Shown here: positions 1-12,500 of the stretch, one piece after another | How positions within the stretch are numbered: the stretch's first letter is position 1 | Layout: the number at the start of each line of letters is the position of its first letter | Assembly (NCBI RefSeq): GCF_051106095.1 | Contig: NC_135792.1 | Span: forward strand, 14,131,501-14,195,500 | DNA length: 64,000 bases | Direction: 5' to 3' | Source of the DNA: Pogona vitticeps | Taxonomy: Eukaryota > Chordata > Lepidosauria > Squamata > Agamidae | The notes under the pieces: model-generated | What the model was told of the DNA's origin: nothing | The model's database searches: none | Seen by the model: the letters and a program-made list of their open reading frames with translations, nothing else | Made by a program: the position numbers and the translations under genes

Positions 1-1178
1 ATATCTGTGCTATGCTGACAAGTTGTTTTCTAGGCGAGCAGAGAGAATGTTATTCGGATAGCCTGAGAAAAAGGACTCGGTGCGATTAGATGGGAATTGT
101 TGTGACTCTTTGATAAACCACCGTAACCCAAACAACATCTGGTGTGTATGAGAAAGAATTCATGTGATGTAACAGGACTGTTTGCCTAGTAACGAACTCT
201 GATTGGATGACATCGTGGGAAGGTGCATTAGGCCCTTGCCAGTTACTCTTGAAAAAGGAACTTTTTACCTATGGACTTTGTCTTTCCAAGACCGACCTTT
301 CAGTGATTTGTGACCTACATTTCAGCCATTTGGGACTTACCCTGATGTCTTGAGAGAGAGTTTGGTGGCCTACCTACATGGACTGGTTTCTATGCTTTGC
401 TGGATTACTTTTGGACTTATGGGATTTTTCCTAAGGACTAAGCATGGACTATTTTCTATGGACTGTTACCTATGGAATATTCTTTATGGACTTCTTTTCT
501 TGGAATACTCCATGTGGACTATGCTCTTGTAATTTTCTAAGGACTATGGTATATTTACTGGATTTTACTTTTCTAAGGACTATGGGACATATAATGGATT
601 TTTACTTTTGTTTAGGGATTTTTATTCTATAGTATCACTGAGGACTATAGCCTTGTTATAACCAACTTGGATCATTTTGTTTACTAATGATTTCCTGGAC
701 TGGAAGTGTTTTTATTCATCTTAATGGGTTTTTGAATACTTTTCTATTTTTTATGTTTTCTTTGCCTCACTACATCTGTGTAACTAAACAGCACAATGCT
801 AGTTTATTTGTTTTGGTTTAATTTGGCTTTGAATATCTAGTAACATGCTTTTTCTTTAATAAAATAAAGATTATAAAACTCATTTGGTTTCCTGAACAGT
901 ACACTTGCCATAGGGTCATCTGAGAGTGCTGCCTCGGCCTAGCTTACTTAGAGTCCTGTCAGTGGTGCAAGTTAAGTCTAAGGACTACAAAGCCCACTTG
1001 ACCTTTTCACAATAATATCTGAGAGTACCAGGGTGTTCTTATGTGGGCAGACTTGTGAGAAGGAGTGTTGTAGCATAGCTGGCTGAATTGGACTCTTCAG
1101 CTCATTTTAGCATGTGCAAACTCCTGATTGCTCTCTGTCCAAGCGTACACGTGTGTTTTCGAACCCGTGTTCGTCACA
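1..1178 (+). repeat. 5' LTR (left ~100 bp outside window)
   Basis: Near-identical to 4132-5316. It contains a poly(A) signal AATAAA at 858-863 and ends in GTCACA immediately before the TGG of the primer-binding-type sequence. The stretch around 365-620 is built of loosely repeated GGACTATGG-like units. By comparison with the right LTR about 100 bases, including the TATA-type box, lie left of position 1. Confidence 0.85.
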
Positions 1179-1196
1179 TGGTGGCAGCTGCGCGAT
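1179..1196 (+). other. Putative tRNA primer-binding site
   Basis: TGGTGGCAGCTGCGCGAT starts directly after the LTR terminus. Retroviral and LTR-retrotransposon primer sites begin with TGG because they pair with the CCA end of a tRNA. I cannot say which tRNA would fit. Confidence 0.55.
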
Positions 1197-2111
1197 GAAC
1201 CACGTGCTGGGTTTTGTAGTACCTCAGGATGACCAATTTTTGTTCTATTTGGCCGCTTGAGTGACTCTGATCCACAAGCTAAGTTTTGATTGCAGTGGGA
1301 CACTGAGGCTTCAAGGAGCTAGGTGCTTCCCTGGGTGTAAACAGTAATTTCCTAGGAAACGCTGTTTGCCAGCAGTTAGATCTAAAGGCTGTGGTGAGAG
1401 GTGTTAAATCTTCAGGCTGTGGTAATGTGTGTTAGAATCTGGGGTGCTCTTTTAAGAAAGAGATTCCCAGTGGGACAAGCAAACTGTTAGGAAACAATTG
1501 AAATTAAGCAGTAGGCATGTGCAGGTTGTTACAACGTTGTAGTGAAGAAATTCCAAGATGCATGTTCTTTATTTTTGGAGTGCTTACACCCAAGTTGAGC
1601 AGGTCATTTCACAATCTTAGGATTGCATAAATGACTCTGGCCACTTTGTTCTGGCTATGTTGTTTTGGAACTTGCATCCAAGTATTTTGTTTTTGTTTTT
1701 GGCCTAAGTGTACTCCTATAATCTTAGGATTTGCCGGAGCACCTGGCCGTGTTCCAGTCTAGCTTTGGGTCTCCCCACTACGATCTTAGGATCTGGCAGG
1801 AGTACCTAGTTGCATCTGGCTTGGCCTAGAGTCATGCCCTATGATCTTGGAAGTATCTATCTGCACCCAGTTCAGTCATTGATCATCTCTTTAACTCTAG
1901 GGTTCACGGAGTGATCACAGTTTTTCTTTTCTCTTCCTTTTGGATTTTTCAGTATTTTGGTTTTGGCAGCTGTCTGGCCTCTCACAGACCTTAGGGTCAC
2001 CGAAGGGACAGCAGTTGGTCAGAAGTGCAGAGGAGATTTTTTTTACAATTTTTTTTTCTCTCTTTTTTGTTTGTTTTCGCTGACCTAGCCTAGGCCAGTT
2101 TGCCAGCAGAA

Positions 2112-3560
2112 ATGGAGGAGCAAAACCAGTCTAAAACCGTGGATGTACTCTTAGAAATGGCTTCTGGATTTTTCGAGGAAGCCAAGCAGAAAATTAGGGA
2201 AAGAGATTTCCTGATACGTGAGCTTTATCAGGAAAACATCCTTTTAAAACGTTTTCTTAGCACAGAACCTGGCTTGATGCAAAGGTTTTTCCAAGTTCAG
2301 CAGGGTTCCTTTGGGGATTACTGCAATGAGACGCTTCATACAATTGGAAGCAACCCTGAGATGCAAGATGTTTGTGTGGAAAGAGTTAACGAGGCCCAGT
2401 GGAATGCTAAGGAGCATTCCAGAGAAGACAGCGATTCATCGTCCGTCCAAACAGAGGATTTACAGGCCCTGGAGCCGCGCGCAGAGGGAGGAATGCAGGA
2501 AAAAGTTTCCCGAGAAGCTGTGTCCTTGAGGAAATTAACATCGGGCGACCATTGCAGTGCATTGGAAATCAGCTCAGCACCAACCTCAGCTCTTTCTCAG
2601 AGCACAGGACAGGTGAGAAGTTCTGAAATAATTCGGGAGGAGACTATGGGTTTGCTAGAAGAAGGAGAGCAAGGGATTTTCCAAAGTAATAAAGCAATTG
2701 CTGGGACTGAGAGCTTAGAAGCAACAGGACTTGTGTCAGCAGATCTTGATGCATGTCAGATCTCAACCAACCCCCCTTCTCTTAGCCCAGAGGGAACAGC
2801 GAAAGCAGACTCTGTTAGGTTGGCAGAGACCCCATGTAATTCATGGCAGTTCGGAAGTAAAGAAAAATACCAAGGGGGTGGCCTACGCAAGGTACCGGAA
2901 AAGTCAGCTGAGGAAGCTGGAGGAGTGAAGGTTTTCTCAGAGTCTTTGCCAAGTGTTTTAGTGATTGATAGTGGAGCGGTTTTGCAGCGTGGACTTTCAC
3001 ATTGTGAGACTGTTTCTAACACAACCAACGATGGGGGAAGCGCTAACTTTTTGGGATTACAAAGTACTGATGTTTCTCCAGAGACGGAAATCATATCTGA
3101 AAAATTTGGCCCAGTACCACAGTTAATCTTCTCAGAAAGATCTTTAGAAAGAAAAGCAGAGGTTTGGGACAATACTTATTTTCAACAGCCTATTTTCCAA
3201 GGAAGTGGTGAGAATGCTGATACTGTTTCTGAGGCTATGCAGAGTACTCCCGAGGGAACTTTGTTGCAACAGCGGCCTCTTGTGACCAAACCTGATAGCA
3301 CAGCTAATTCAGTGATACATGTGTCCAGGGGTGAAGGCATTGATCAATTTGGCCCAGGACAGATATTGGAGCCTGTGTTAGCTAAACCCCAAAACGTCTT
3401 CTCGAATTCACCGGGAGAAACTGATGTGGTGAAACTTTTTATTACAGTCAATGAAGGATTTACTGCTGTTTCTGTTCCTATAGATCTAGAAGGGTCTAAG
3501 GGCAATTTAGTGTCTGGAACTGTAAGGTTTAGTGCAGATGCAAGGGGAGAAAATGGCTAG
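2112..3560 (+). CDS. Uncharacterised 482-residue protein of the LTR element
   Basis: I do not recognise this protein. It is the only long ORF in the element and looks whole. I take the ATG at 2112 as the start: it has A at -3 and G at +4, whereas the extra upstream codons of the frame have no ATG. Residues about 10-48 are rich in heptad-spaced hydrophobics (LLEMASGFFEEA, IRELYQENILLKRFL) and should form an alpha-helical coiled coil. The rest is Ser/Thr/Glu-rich, low in hydrophobics and probably largely disordered, until a short beta-like segment near the end (VVKLFITVNEGF, then SVPIDL). There is no CCHC zinc knuckle, DTG/DSG protease, YxDD polymerase motif, signal peptide or membrane segment. 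It could be a strongly diverged Gag, an accessory or regulatory protein, or a captured cellular gene; none of these is shown. The leader upstream is about 930 nt. Confidence 0.7.
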   Translation: MEEQNQSKTVDVLLEMASGFFEEAKQKIRERDFLIRELYQENILLKRFLSTEPGLMQRFFQVQQGSFGDYCNETLHTIGSNPEMQDVCVERVNEAQWNAKEHSREDSDSSSVQTEDLQALEPRAEGGMQEKVSREAVSLRKLTSGDHCSALEISSAPTSALSQSTGQVRSSEIIREETMGLLEEGEQGIFQSNKAIAGTESLEATGLVSADLDACQISTNPPSLSPEGTAKADSVRLAETPCNSWQFGSKEKYQGGGLRKVPEKSAEEAGGVKVFSESLPSVLVIDSGAVLQRGLSHCETVSNTTNDGGSANFLGLQSTDVSPETEIISEKFGPVPQLIFSERSLERKAEVWDNTYFQQPIFQGSGENADTVSEAMQSTPEGTLLQQRPLVTKPDSTANSVIHVSRGEGIDQFGPGQILEPVLAKPQNVFSNSPGETDVVKLFITVNEGFTAVSVPIDLEGSKGNLVSGTVRFSADARGENG

Positions 3561-4024
3561 AATGGTTAGAGCTCTGATGTTTGATTTTCTTGATATTTTG
3601 TATGACAATGTTCCTGAGCATACATAGAGTGTTTTCACTATTATTACTACATATCAGTATATTGGATTGACAAGTTATTATGATGTTAACCCTTGTTTCA
3701 CTATTTTACTGTTTGATGACTAGAGTATTATCTGAGCATATGCAGAGTGACGTATTTGATTAAGTATACTAACTTGTTTATTCTTCTGTTTTTCAGACTA
3801 GTAGAAGTGTCTAACGCAATTTTCTCTCATGTATGGTAAATACTGTAATTATGATAGTTCTCATGTATCAATTGTTTTGCTATTTTAGAATCATATTTGA
3901 AATGTATCACTTTATGCTCATGTTAATATCTTTCTCTGTTTTGTTAATGCTTCATTATGGCATCTCATCTTATTCAGTTATCAAAATTAAAACTTAAATT
4001 GTTTAGGAATTTTGTTAATCTTCA

Positions 4025-4031
4025 GGGGGCT
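4025..4031 (+). other. Possible polypurine tract position
   Basis: A short G-run (GGGGG at 4025-4029) sits directly before the TGTGATGAG start of the right LTR, where plus-strand priming occurs in LTR elements. It is weaker than a typical tract, so this is inferred from position. Confidence 0.35.
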
Positions 4032-5316
4032 TGTGATGAGATGGGTTTTTAAGTTAAAATCTTTTAAAGGCATATGGGTTTTGTAATTATGAAGTGAGCC
4101 AGAGAGGTTCCATTTTGTTTCTTTGTATATAATATCTGTGCTATGCTGACAAGTTGTTTTCTAGGCGAGCAGAGAGAATGTTATTCGGATAGCCTGAGAA
4201 AAAGGACTCGGTGCGATTAGATGGGAATTGTTGTGACTCTTTGATAAACCACCGTAACCCAAACAACATCTGGTGTGTATGAGAAAGAATTCATGTGATG
4301 TAACAGGACTGTTTGCCTAGTAACGAACTCTGATTGGATGACATCGTGGGAAGGTGCATTAAGCCCTTGCCAGTTACTCTTGAAAAAGGAACTTTTTACC
4401 TATGGACATTGTCTTTCCAAGACCGACCTTTCAGTGATTCGTGACCTACATTTCAGCCATATGGGACTTACCCTGATGTCTTTAGAGAGAGTTTGGTGGC
4501 CTACCTACATGGACTGGTTTCTATGCTTTGCTGGATTACTTTGAGACTTATGGGATTTTCCTAAGGACTGTGCATGGACTATTCGCTATGGACTGTTACC
4601 TATGGAATGTTCTTTATGGACTTCTTTTCTTGGAATACTCCATATGGACTATGCCCTTGTAATTTTGTAAGGACTATGGTATATTTACTGGATTTTACTT
4701 TTCTAAGGACTATGGGACATATAATGGATTTTTACTTTTGTTTAGGGATTTTTATTCTATAGTATCACTGAGGACTATAGCCTTGTTATAACCAACTTGG
4801 ATCATTTTGTTTACTAATGATTTCCTGGACTGGAAGTGTTTTTATTCATCTTAATGGGTTTTTGGGTTTTTGAATACTTTTCTATTTTTTATGTTTTCTT
4901 TGCCTCACTACATCTGTGTAACTAAACAGCACAATGCTAGTTTATTTGTTTTGGTTTAATTTGGCTTTGAATATCTAGTAACATGCTTTTTCTTTAATAA
5001 AATAAAGATTATAAAACTCATTTGGTTTCCTGAACAGTACACTTGCCATAGGGTCATCTGAGAGTGCTGCCTCGGCCTAGCTTACTTAGAGTCCTGTCAG
5101 TGGTGCAAGTTAAGTCTAAGGACTACAAAGCCCACTTGACCTTTTCACAATAATATCTGAGAGTACCAGGGTGTTCTTATGTGGGCAGACTTGTGAGAAG
5201 GAGTGTTGTAGCATAGCTGGCTGAATTGGACTCTTCAGCTCATTTTAGCATGTGCAAACTCCTGATTGCTCTCTGTCCAAGCGTACACGTGTGTTTTCGA
5301 ACCCGTGTTCGTCACA
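4032..5316 (+). repeat. 3' LTR, complete, 1285 bp
   Basis: Bounded by TGTGA at the left and TCACA at the right. A TATATAA box at 4126-4132 and AATAAA at 4996-5001 give a usual U3-R-U5 order, with R likely starting near 4155. The flank beyond 5316 is single-copy in this window. The target-site duplication cannot be tested because the left flank is outside. Confidence 0.85.
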
Positions 5317-6391
5317 GGTGCCACATGTGGAGACGGGGTAGCAACAAGGCCAGCCCTACCATTGGTTAAAAGGAGCAACCCTCTCCGGCCGCAGCTCTCC
5401 GGGTACAATGAAACAGCATTGCAGTTGTTTAATATATTGTTATTGTCCTCTTTTTTAATCACATGGGAGAGGTACTTGGGTAGGGTTTTTTTTTTGTCTG
5501 ATGTACAATACTCACTTGGTTGACACTGGGTAGTGCACACACTGACTTGGGTGGAAGGTGGAGAGGGTCCAATTTGATTATTTGTCTTAGAAAGAAGAGA
5601 GCCCTGGCTTTTACAGCATAGCTGGCACACAAAGAAATGTTAGCCACTCTCCAGTCAGCTTTAGTGAGTGGTCTGGAACCCACACTCGCCAGTTAATAGC
5701 AGAGGCCTCCTCCCCTTTAGCTGCCACAAATAAAATCATGCATTCAGATTTTCCCAGCAGCTGTAGCCTGTATCAGTTTCACCTCACCTACTCCTGTCCC
5801 AAATGACAGACCAGAAATTTATCACAGGTGCCAAAATTAAAATACATTCTGATGGGGAGGGAGCAGGTGGGGTAAACTATTAAATGCAAGCAACAAAATG
5901 ACTATGAAAAAGAAATGTCATTTACATTTGCCTCAGGCCTGGTATTAAAATGTTCCTGCAGGAATCCACTTCCTACTTTGTTTGTCAGCTTTGGGCAGAT
6001 TAAGAAGAGGGAAGAATTTGGCCTTGGCTCTCTTTGCCACTCCCCAATTCTTTTATGAGAATTAGGGATCAGAATTAATTATTTTAAATACCTTTCTGAA
6101 AGAGTAAATACCCTCCACCTAATCCTCAGACAAGAGCCAGCCCAGGGGGAGCGCTCCTTCAGTAGTCACCTACAGAAGGAATTTGTTGATCCAATTAATT
6201 AATTGTTTGTTTTCTTGGATATGCGATTTCTTTTGGCCATGTCAATAAAGGTTCTGACTGACAGTCATCTATACACTTTGTTCTATGTGTATGGACTTTG
6301 TTCCAACTTTTCCAGGGCTCTCCCTTCACCAAACTTTCTTCTCCCAGTAGTAGCATATGGTGGGACAACAATGTGGGCCTTTTCCACTTAC
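5317..6391 (-). other. RHPN2: RHPN2 intron 3, visible non-repeat part
   Basis: Plain AT-rich intronic sequence between the LTR element and exon 3. I see no exon, repeat or regulatory motif that I can support. Confidence 0.6.
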
Positions 6392-6520
6392 TCAGTGTTC
6401 TGATAGACTTCGACTGAAATATTGAGTCCTTCCAGCTCTTCCTTGAGGATCTGCAAATCTGAGTTTACGTAACTGAGTTCAAGAAGCACCTGCTCTCGCA
6501 CTTTGTTGTTGGTTGTTGCT
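6392..6520 (-). CDS. RHPN2: RHPN2 coding exon 3
   Basis: Starts after CTCTTTGTCAG and encodes [19 protein letters not shown] through VEVYQNTE, the second half of the HR1 coiled coil. It ends two bases into a codon at a strong donor, GTAAGT. The next exon is outside the window. Confidence 0.93.
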
Positions 6521-9500
6521 CTGACAAAGAGAAAAAGAGGTGTGTGTCTTAAGAGTGTTCTGGGGAACAGCCTACTCATTGTATAGCAGATCTGGAAAGA
6601 GTCCCTGACCGACATTCTCGACATTTCTGAAATTTCTCCCAACACCAAACTTAAGAACTGAAAACTTTGGTAGTATAACTGACTTGGCGTGCTTTCTGAA
6701 AAAAAGACAAAGAACATGAAATGGCTTTCAAAAACTTATAGGGGCTCAGTCATTTATATAGTATTTTAAACTAAATAATTGAACTATTTAAGTGTACAGA
6801 AGGAACATTTCCCTTCACCCTTGAAAACCCTCTTGAGCAAGCTCAAAACATAGGTGGTCTGCAAACGGAGAGTGGGGGGAGCCTCTCTAAAAATTTGGGA
6901 ATGAGACCTCCCTTTCCATTCACAAGATATTACTGGGTCAGCCTCCCCCTTGCACAAAATTGAGTTTGGCATCTCAGATAAGATAACCTGAGGAACTACA
7001 TAGAAAGATTATCCTCCCTACTTGCTCCCCAACATTCTTAACAGGCTTTCTAAGGGGCTGTAGATCTTGAAATGGACAGCAAAAGACAGGAAACTTTCCC
7101 TTCACAAACCTCCTTAATTTACATTACATTACCTTAGGATGCAAGTTATCTTATTTATGAAATCAATATTTTGAATGTTATCCTTGTGCCACATATTACT
7201 GTTATGATTCTAGAAGTTCTATCAAAATTCTTTTCCTAAACTGATTATTACAATACTGAAAAATGGTTATTGTCTGTTTGAAATGCATGCACACAACACA
7301 CAATTGTGTACAATACACTAGATTGCATTTTTAAATTGTTGCTAATATCCCATTTGTTGTGTGCCTTAGTGCAATTTTATCATGGGCAAACATGGAATAT
7401 ACAGTCGTCCCCCACTTTACAATTATCCCATTTAATGACGAATCCGCTTGATGGTGAGTTTTTTGCGATCGCTTTTGCGATCGCAAAACGATGGTTTGAA
7501 TGGGGGTTTTCCGCTTTGCGATGATTGGTTCCCTGCTTCGGGAACCAATTTTTGCTTTACGACAATCAAAAACAGCTGATCGTCGGGTTTCAAAATGGCC
7601 CCCCTCTGTGCTGCACAGGCACTGAAAATGGCCGCCCCATGGAGGATCTTCGCTGGACTGTGAGTTTTCAGCCCATTGGAACGCATTGAACGGGTTTCAA
7701 TGCATTTCAATGGGCTTTTTTATTTCACTTTACAACGGTTTTGCTCTACAGAGATTTCGCTGGAACAAATTAACGTTGTAAAGCGAGGCACCACTGTATA
7801 TAGATTTCATCTCTTTGTTTGGAAGTACACATTTATTGCCACATTTATGTAAAAGACAGCTTTTTAAGCACAATTTCCTAAATTGGTACGGTTATAATCA
7901 TCACCTAAATCTGCATGCAAAATTCCTGTGATCTATTCAGCAACATATCGGGACAAAGGGAGCAACTAGCTAGGAATCCAGGCTGCTCCAGTTAAAAAGA
8001 ACAAAGACTACGTTTTGTGCCTGAGAACAGAGAAGAAGAAAAATTGTGGGAATGTACCGTAGAAGATTTTCAGCACCAGCTCTCATTCTCACTGCTTTCA
8101 GTATCTGTTGGTTGAGGACTGCTCTTTGATTTTGCAATTTGCTCCGTCCAGTCTCTGCAAGAGGGTTACAACCCTGGAGTAGAGAAAACACATTATTAAT
8201 CAAACACTGATGACCTGGAATGAATGACAGCTGCAATGAGATAAAACTGAGATCTGCTCAAATTTTGGGTTGTGTTGAGGATTGCTGAAGCAGAAGAAGT
8301 TGCCCAGATCAGTATATTTCAGTGTTCTTACTAAAGAAAGGAGCAAGGAGGAATTATGCCTTTGACACAACTGGCTCTCAAGATAAGACACACACCCTGT
8401 CATATTGTTCTACTTTTCAATAGTTTCTACCAGTTAAATATAGCACTATGTACAAAATACTCCTATTCTATAATCAGCTGTCTTTGTTTTATTTGTTTTA
8501 AAGGTTATGCAAATAGCATTGATTTTTGGAACTGGCTCCCGAAAAGGGTTACAAATCATTTCAAAATCCACTGCAATTTGACAAATGTCTATTACAGTTA
8601 ATAGAAGCAAGAAACATTAACTTTTCTGAATTCAACTCCCAGAATACTCTAGCCATTCCAGCTATACTGGGTTTTTCCCCAACAATGTTAAAAAAAAAAA
8701 AGAAGAAGCTAGAAATGTAGTGGATATAGTATCCTTAGGAAACCTGGGCTTGAATCCCCCACTCATCCATGGAAACTTTGGGGGTGGGGGTGGAACTGGT
8801 AAATATCTGTGATATAAGGACCAGCAGATGGAGACCTAAGATGCTTATTACAAAAGATTCTTCATAAATAGCATGCAAATATTAATCACTCTGAACTTCT
8901 ATTCTCACATATCTTGAAAATCCTAACACATACATAGAAAAAAGTAACAATTCCCAGTTCTGAAAGTGAGCATCATACTAATTTAGATCCTCAGAGCTTC
9001 TAATTCAATATTGTGTGAATTGATTGGTACCAGTGTTCCAAAATATTGGGCAAATATTCTTGCCAGTTCTAATACACTGAAACTAAAAATAACAAGGCCT
9101 GAACTTGGACTTTCTTCATGCAAAGCAAATACTCATACATTGACCACTAAACCTTCTAAGAACGTATAACCTTCAAATAGACTGTATATAGGTTTTAGAC
9201 GATTTATTCAGAGGCATGGTACAACATGTATTAAGGTATCCTAAAGCATCCTTTTGAAGAGCCCACTCATAAGACTGCTCTACAAGCGAACAGCACCCCC
9301 ATATTCTAGCAGTCCTTAATTAACTAAAACAGGACCATTCACGTAGAACAGGAAGCTACCACCAGGCTTTGGACACAGTTTGCAGAAGTAAGGAACAAAT
9401 TCTGAAATAAAGACCATCACAAGGATGGGTGAGGGAAGACTCAAAAGTCCAACAAGAGAGGAGGAATGGACTGTTCCTGAAAAAGGGCATGACTGCCTGG

Positions 9501-12500
9501 TAAAAACTTTGAACAGGAACAATCTATCCCACAAAATATACTGTTGCAGATAGAATCAAAGAAATTATAGAAAAGTGAATTTGGAAGGGGCCTACAAGGC
9601 CATCAAGTCCAACCCTCTGCTCAATGCAGGATACCCACTTGTCATTCACGATTTATCAGAAACCTCTCAATGTCAGCCACACAGACTTAAAACTGGAACC
9701 CAAACCTCTGTGTATAAGCCAAATATCAAACTCTGATTTAAAACTGGTTTATAATCCTGGCTTGTCTGGGCACAATAAACCATAATCCTAGATATGGACA
9801 TAACACTAAGCTATCTATGTCTGATTTGTATATCCACCATCACAAGCAACAAAGAAGGAGAAAACAAATTGTGGATACTAGGACAGGATTCCTAGCTTAA
9901 AGTAACATGTGATTGCAGCCAGAATGTTTTTTTGTTTTAATTCCTGGGAGCCTACAGAATTTTTTCCAGAGATCCCTAGCAGGATGTGATTCTTAACGGT
10001 GATCCAGCAATGCCAAGGCCTGCCACCAGCTCCAATAAGCATCTGCTCATAGCTGTCTTGTACAGTGGTAAATACAGAAATTAATGGCTTTAGATTCTGC
10101 ATTTCAAAGGCTGGATAAGATATTACTCAGAAACAAGTAAGATATATTTTTATTTTGCAGACTCTTGAGAAACATGTGGGCAACCAGCTTTTTAAAACTA
10201 TTTCCTATATATGCTGTCTGGTGAAAGAAAGTTAAAAATCACCACTATAAATTAACTTAGTGCATCAGCATTCAGAAAGAACATATCTGAGCAAAATATT
10301 AACCAGGTAAAAAATGGAGGACTGCTCCTCTCTTCAGTTTGCTTTTTGTAATGAGAGAAGAATAGCAAAGTACAAGCAACTTCCAAAGCATCTAAAGCAA
10401 CATCCTCTGCTATTTAAGAAAGAACAGGCCTTTCTTTAAAATAAACTGCCCCAGTTACAAACATTGCACAAGTCCATTCTGACTGACATACCAAGCCTTG
10501 TCTTTCCGTTTCTGGACATCTACTATGAAGTTACTCAAATACTGACCCTGAGGCAATGCTGGGGGATTATTGCCCAAACTGTGTGTTTTCTCAGATTCTT
10601 TCTTCATTGCTCACAAAACTGGAGTATGGTTCAGACACCTTCTCTCTATAATTTGTTCAGGGTTTAAAGTCTAATAAATTACAGCTTGGTATACCTCAAT
10701 GACAAGAAAAATCGCCTAATTACCACCCCATTTTGCAACGATTTCCCTCTCAGGGAACAGAAAGTTCTAAACCTCTGCCTGAAATCAGATTTTGGCAAAG
10801 GCAGGAAATCTTGCAGAAAAGGTAGGAGGACGTCCCCTAAGCTGTTCTTCATTCATTATTGAATATGAAGACTGAGCTGTGCCTCTGATATTTAATTCAC
10901 ACAGCATACACACCAACATTTCACAGATAAAAACAGGGCTATGTTTGCAATCATTCCATTTAAGGATGATTGGATCACTGCCTAAACCTTGTTATCCAGT
11001 TAGGACATAACCATGGTTTGGGATAATGTGACTAAACCACAGTAGTTTGTGGGCTCTTCTTTTTCTCCCTCTAGCATGGAAAACTGTAAAGCTTTTGCTT
11101 CTTCTTGTTAAGTGCAACTTAATACATTACCTGAGAAACAAACCACTGCTTGTTTATTTTAGATGTAGTTAGTAGGAACAAAAACTTCATGTAAAATGTA
11201 ACAATGTATCTGATAAATCAAACCGTACATTTATGAATGCAAATACACTATTCTATTCTCTATCCTATGAGTGCTATTGATTTATAATACAATTACTGTA
11301 TTTTTCGCACCATAAGATGCACTTTTTCCCCACAAAACAGGGGGGTGGAAAGTCTGTGCGTCTTATGGAGCGAAGAAAACAGATTATATTTTCCTGTTTT
11401 CTTCTCCTAAAAATTGGTGCGTCTTATGGAAAGGTGCGTCTTATGGAGCGAAAAATACGGGTATATATAAATTCAAATATCTGTATTTCCTTTTTTTTTA
11501 AGTCTGTATTTCCACTTTGAGCCACAGTTTAGAAATCTGGTTTGCCTTCCCTATCTATAGTTATTAACCACAGTGTACAGTTCAGATATGTTAAATTGCA
11601 GTTACTCTAAATACTTTAATATTACTTCTAAATATGGCCATTGCTGAATTTCTGTTTCAGCTTTCCTCAACATGACGCCTTCTGGATGTATCCGCCTGCA
11701 GTTCTCATCTGCTTCTGATAGCACAGCCAGGTGCATTAGACATATGATTGGAATCTGAAAATGCGAATTGAGTGTTTTGAGTGTGGAGTTCACAGAATAT
11801 CTGTGGTCAGCATGAGAGCTGAAAAAGATTTTTTCCCCCAGCTCCACACAAGATTCATTGTTTCTCCTAAGACAAGATATAATGTCTACAGACCTGAAGC
11901 AGGAGGCTGAAACATCTTAAATCTAGTACTGTATCCTGTACTTTTAAAAATTTCATAAGTCTTGTCCAAAAGGAGAAAACAGGAATAGTGGCTTTACTAT
12001 GGACAGGTTCCAGAAAATAAGGACTGCCCCTTCTAAACAGGGGAAGTTGAGTCCATAAAGGAGATCCAAGAACATTACATAATTATCTTCACAAAGCATC
12101 TCATTTGGCAAACTGCCTGGACAACATGTCACAATGAATTAATATTTAGTTACTCATGAGCTGAAACCATCTACTAGGGAGGCCCAACATTCAAATCTGT
12201 GGACCCGGTTCAGATGCTAATTCTAGGAGGAAAATTCCAACCCCATTACAAATCTTGTTTTCGTGCATACCACCACCTCCCCACTTTGTATCACAGGAAT
12301 AGTATTTTAGAAATCTAAGACACACTGTATTACACAGTATATGAAAAAGAAAGCAAACAAGCAAAAAAAGATAGAAACATATGGCACATTAAAGACTAAC
12401 TCCACAAAATTCCCCAAAGCTCACATTAAAATATAATAGTCTTTAAGGTGCCACCTGCCCTTTTTGTTTGGTTTGGTTTCTTTGGATTTTGTCTGATATG

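Larger units (their letters stand above)
1..5316 (+). mobile_element. Young LTR retroelement, probably non-autonomous, left end cut by window
   Basis: Positions 1-1178 repeat almost exactly at 4132-5316, and the copies bracket 2.85 kb of unique sequence, so this is a two-LTR element in plus orientation. The right LTR can be bounded at 4032-5316: it opens TGTGATGAG and closes GTCACA, an inverted TGTGA/TCACA pair. A TGG-initial primer-binding-type sequence follows the left LTR at 1179, and a G-run (4025-4029) precedes the right LTR where a polypurine tract is expected. The interior carries one long ORF (2112-3560) and no reverse transcriptase, protease, integrase or envelope that I recognise, so it would depend on another element. 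By eye the LTRs differ at roughly 1-1.5% of sites, which suggests insertion within the last several million years (rate assumed). It looks whole in layout. It lies antisense within what I read as RHPN2 intron 3. Family is unassigned. Confidence 0.85.

Noticed and set aside
2756-3172. 138-codon open frame on the minus strand
   Set aside because: It lies wholly inside the plus-strand ORF of the LTR element; taken as a shadow frame.
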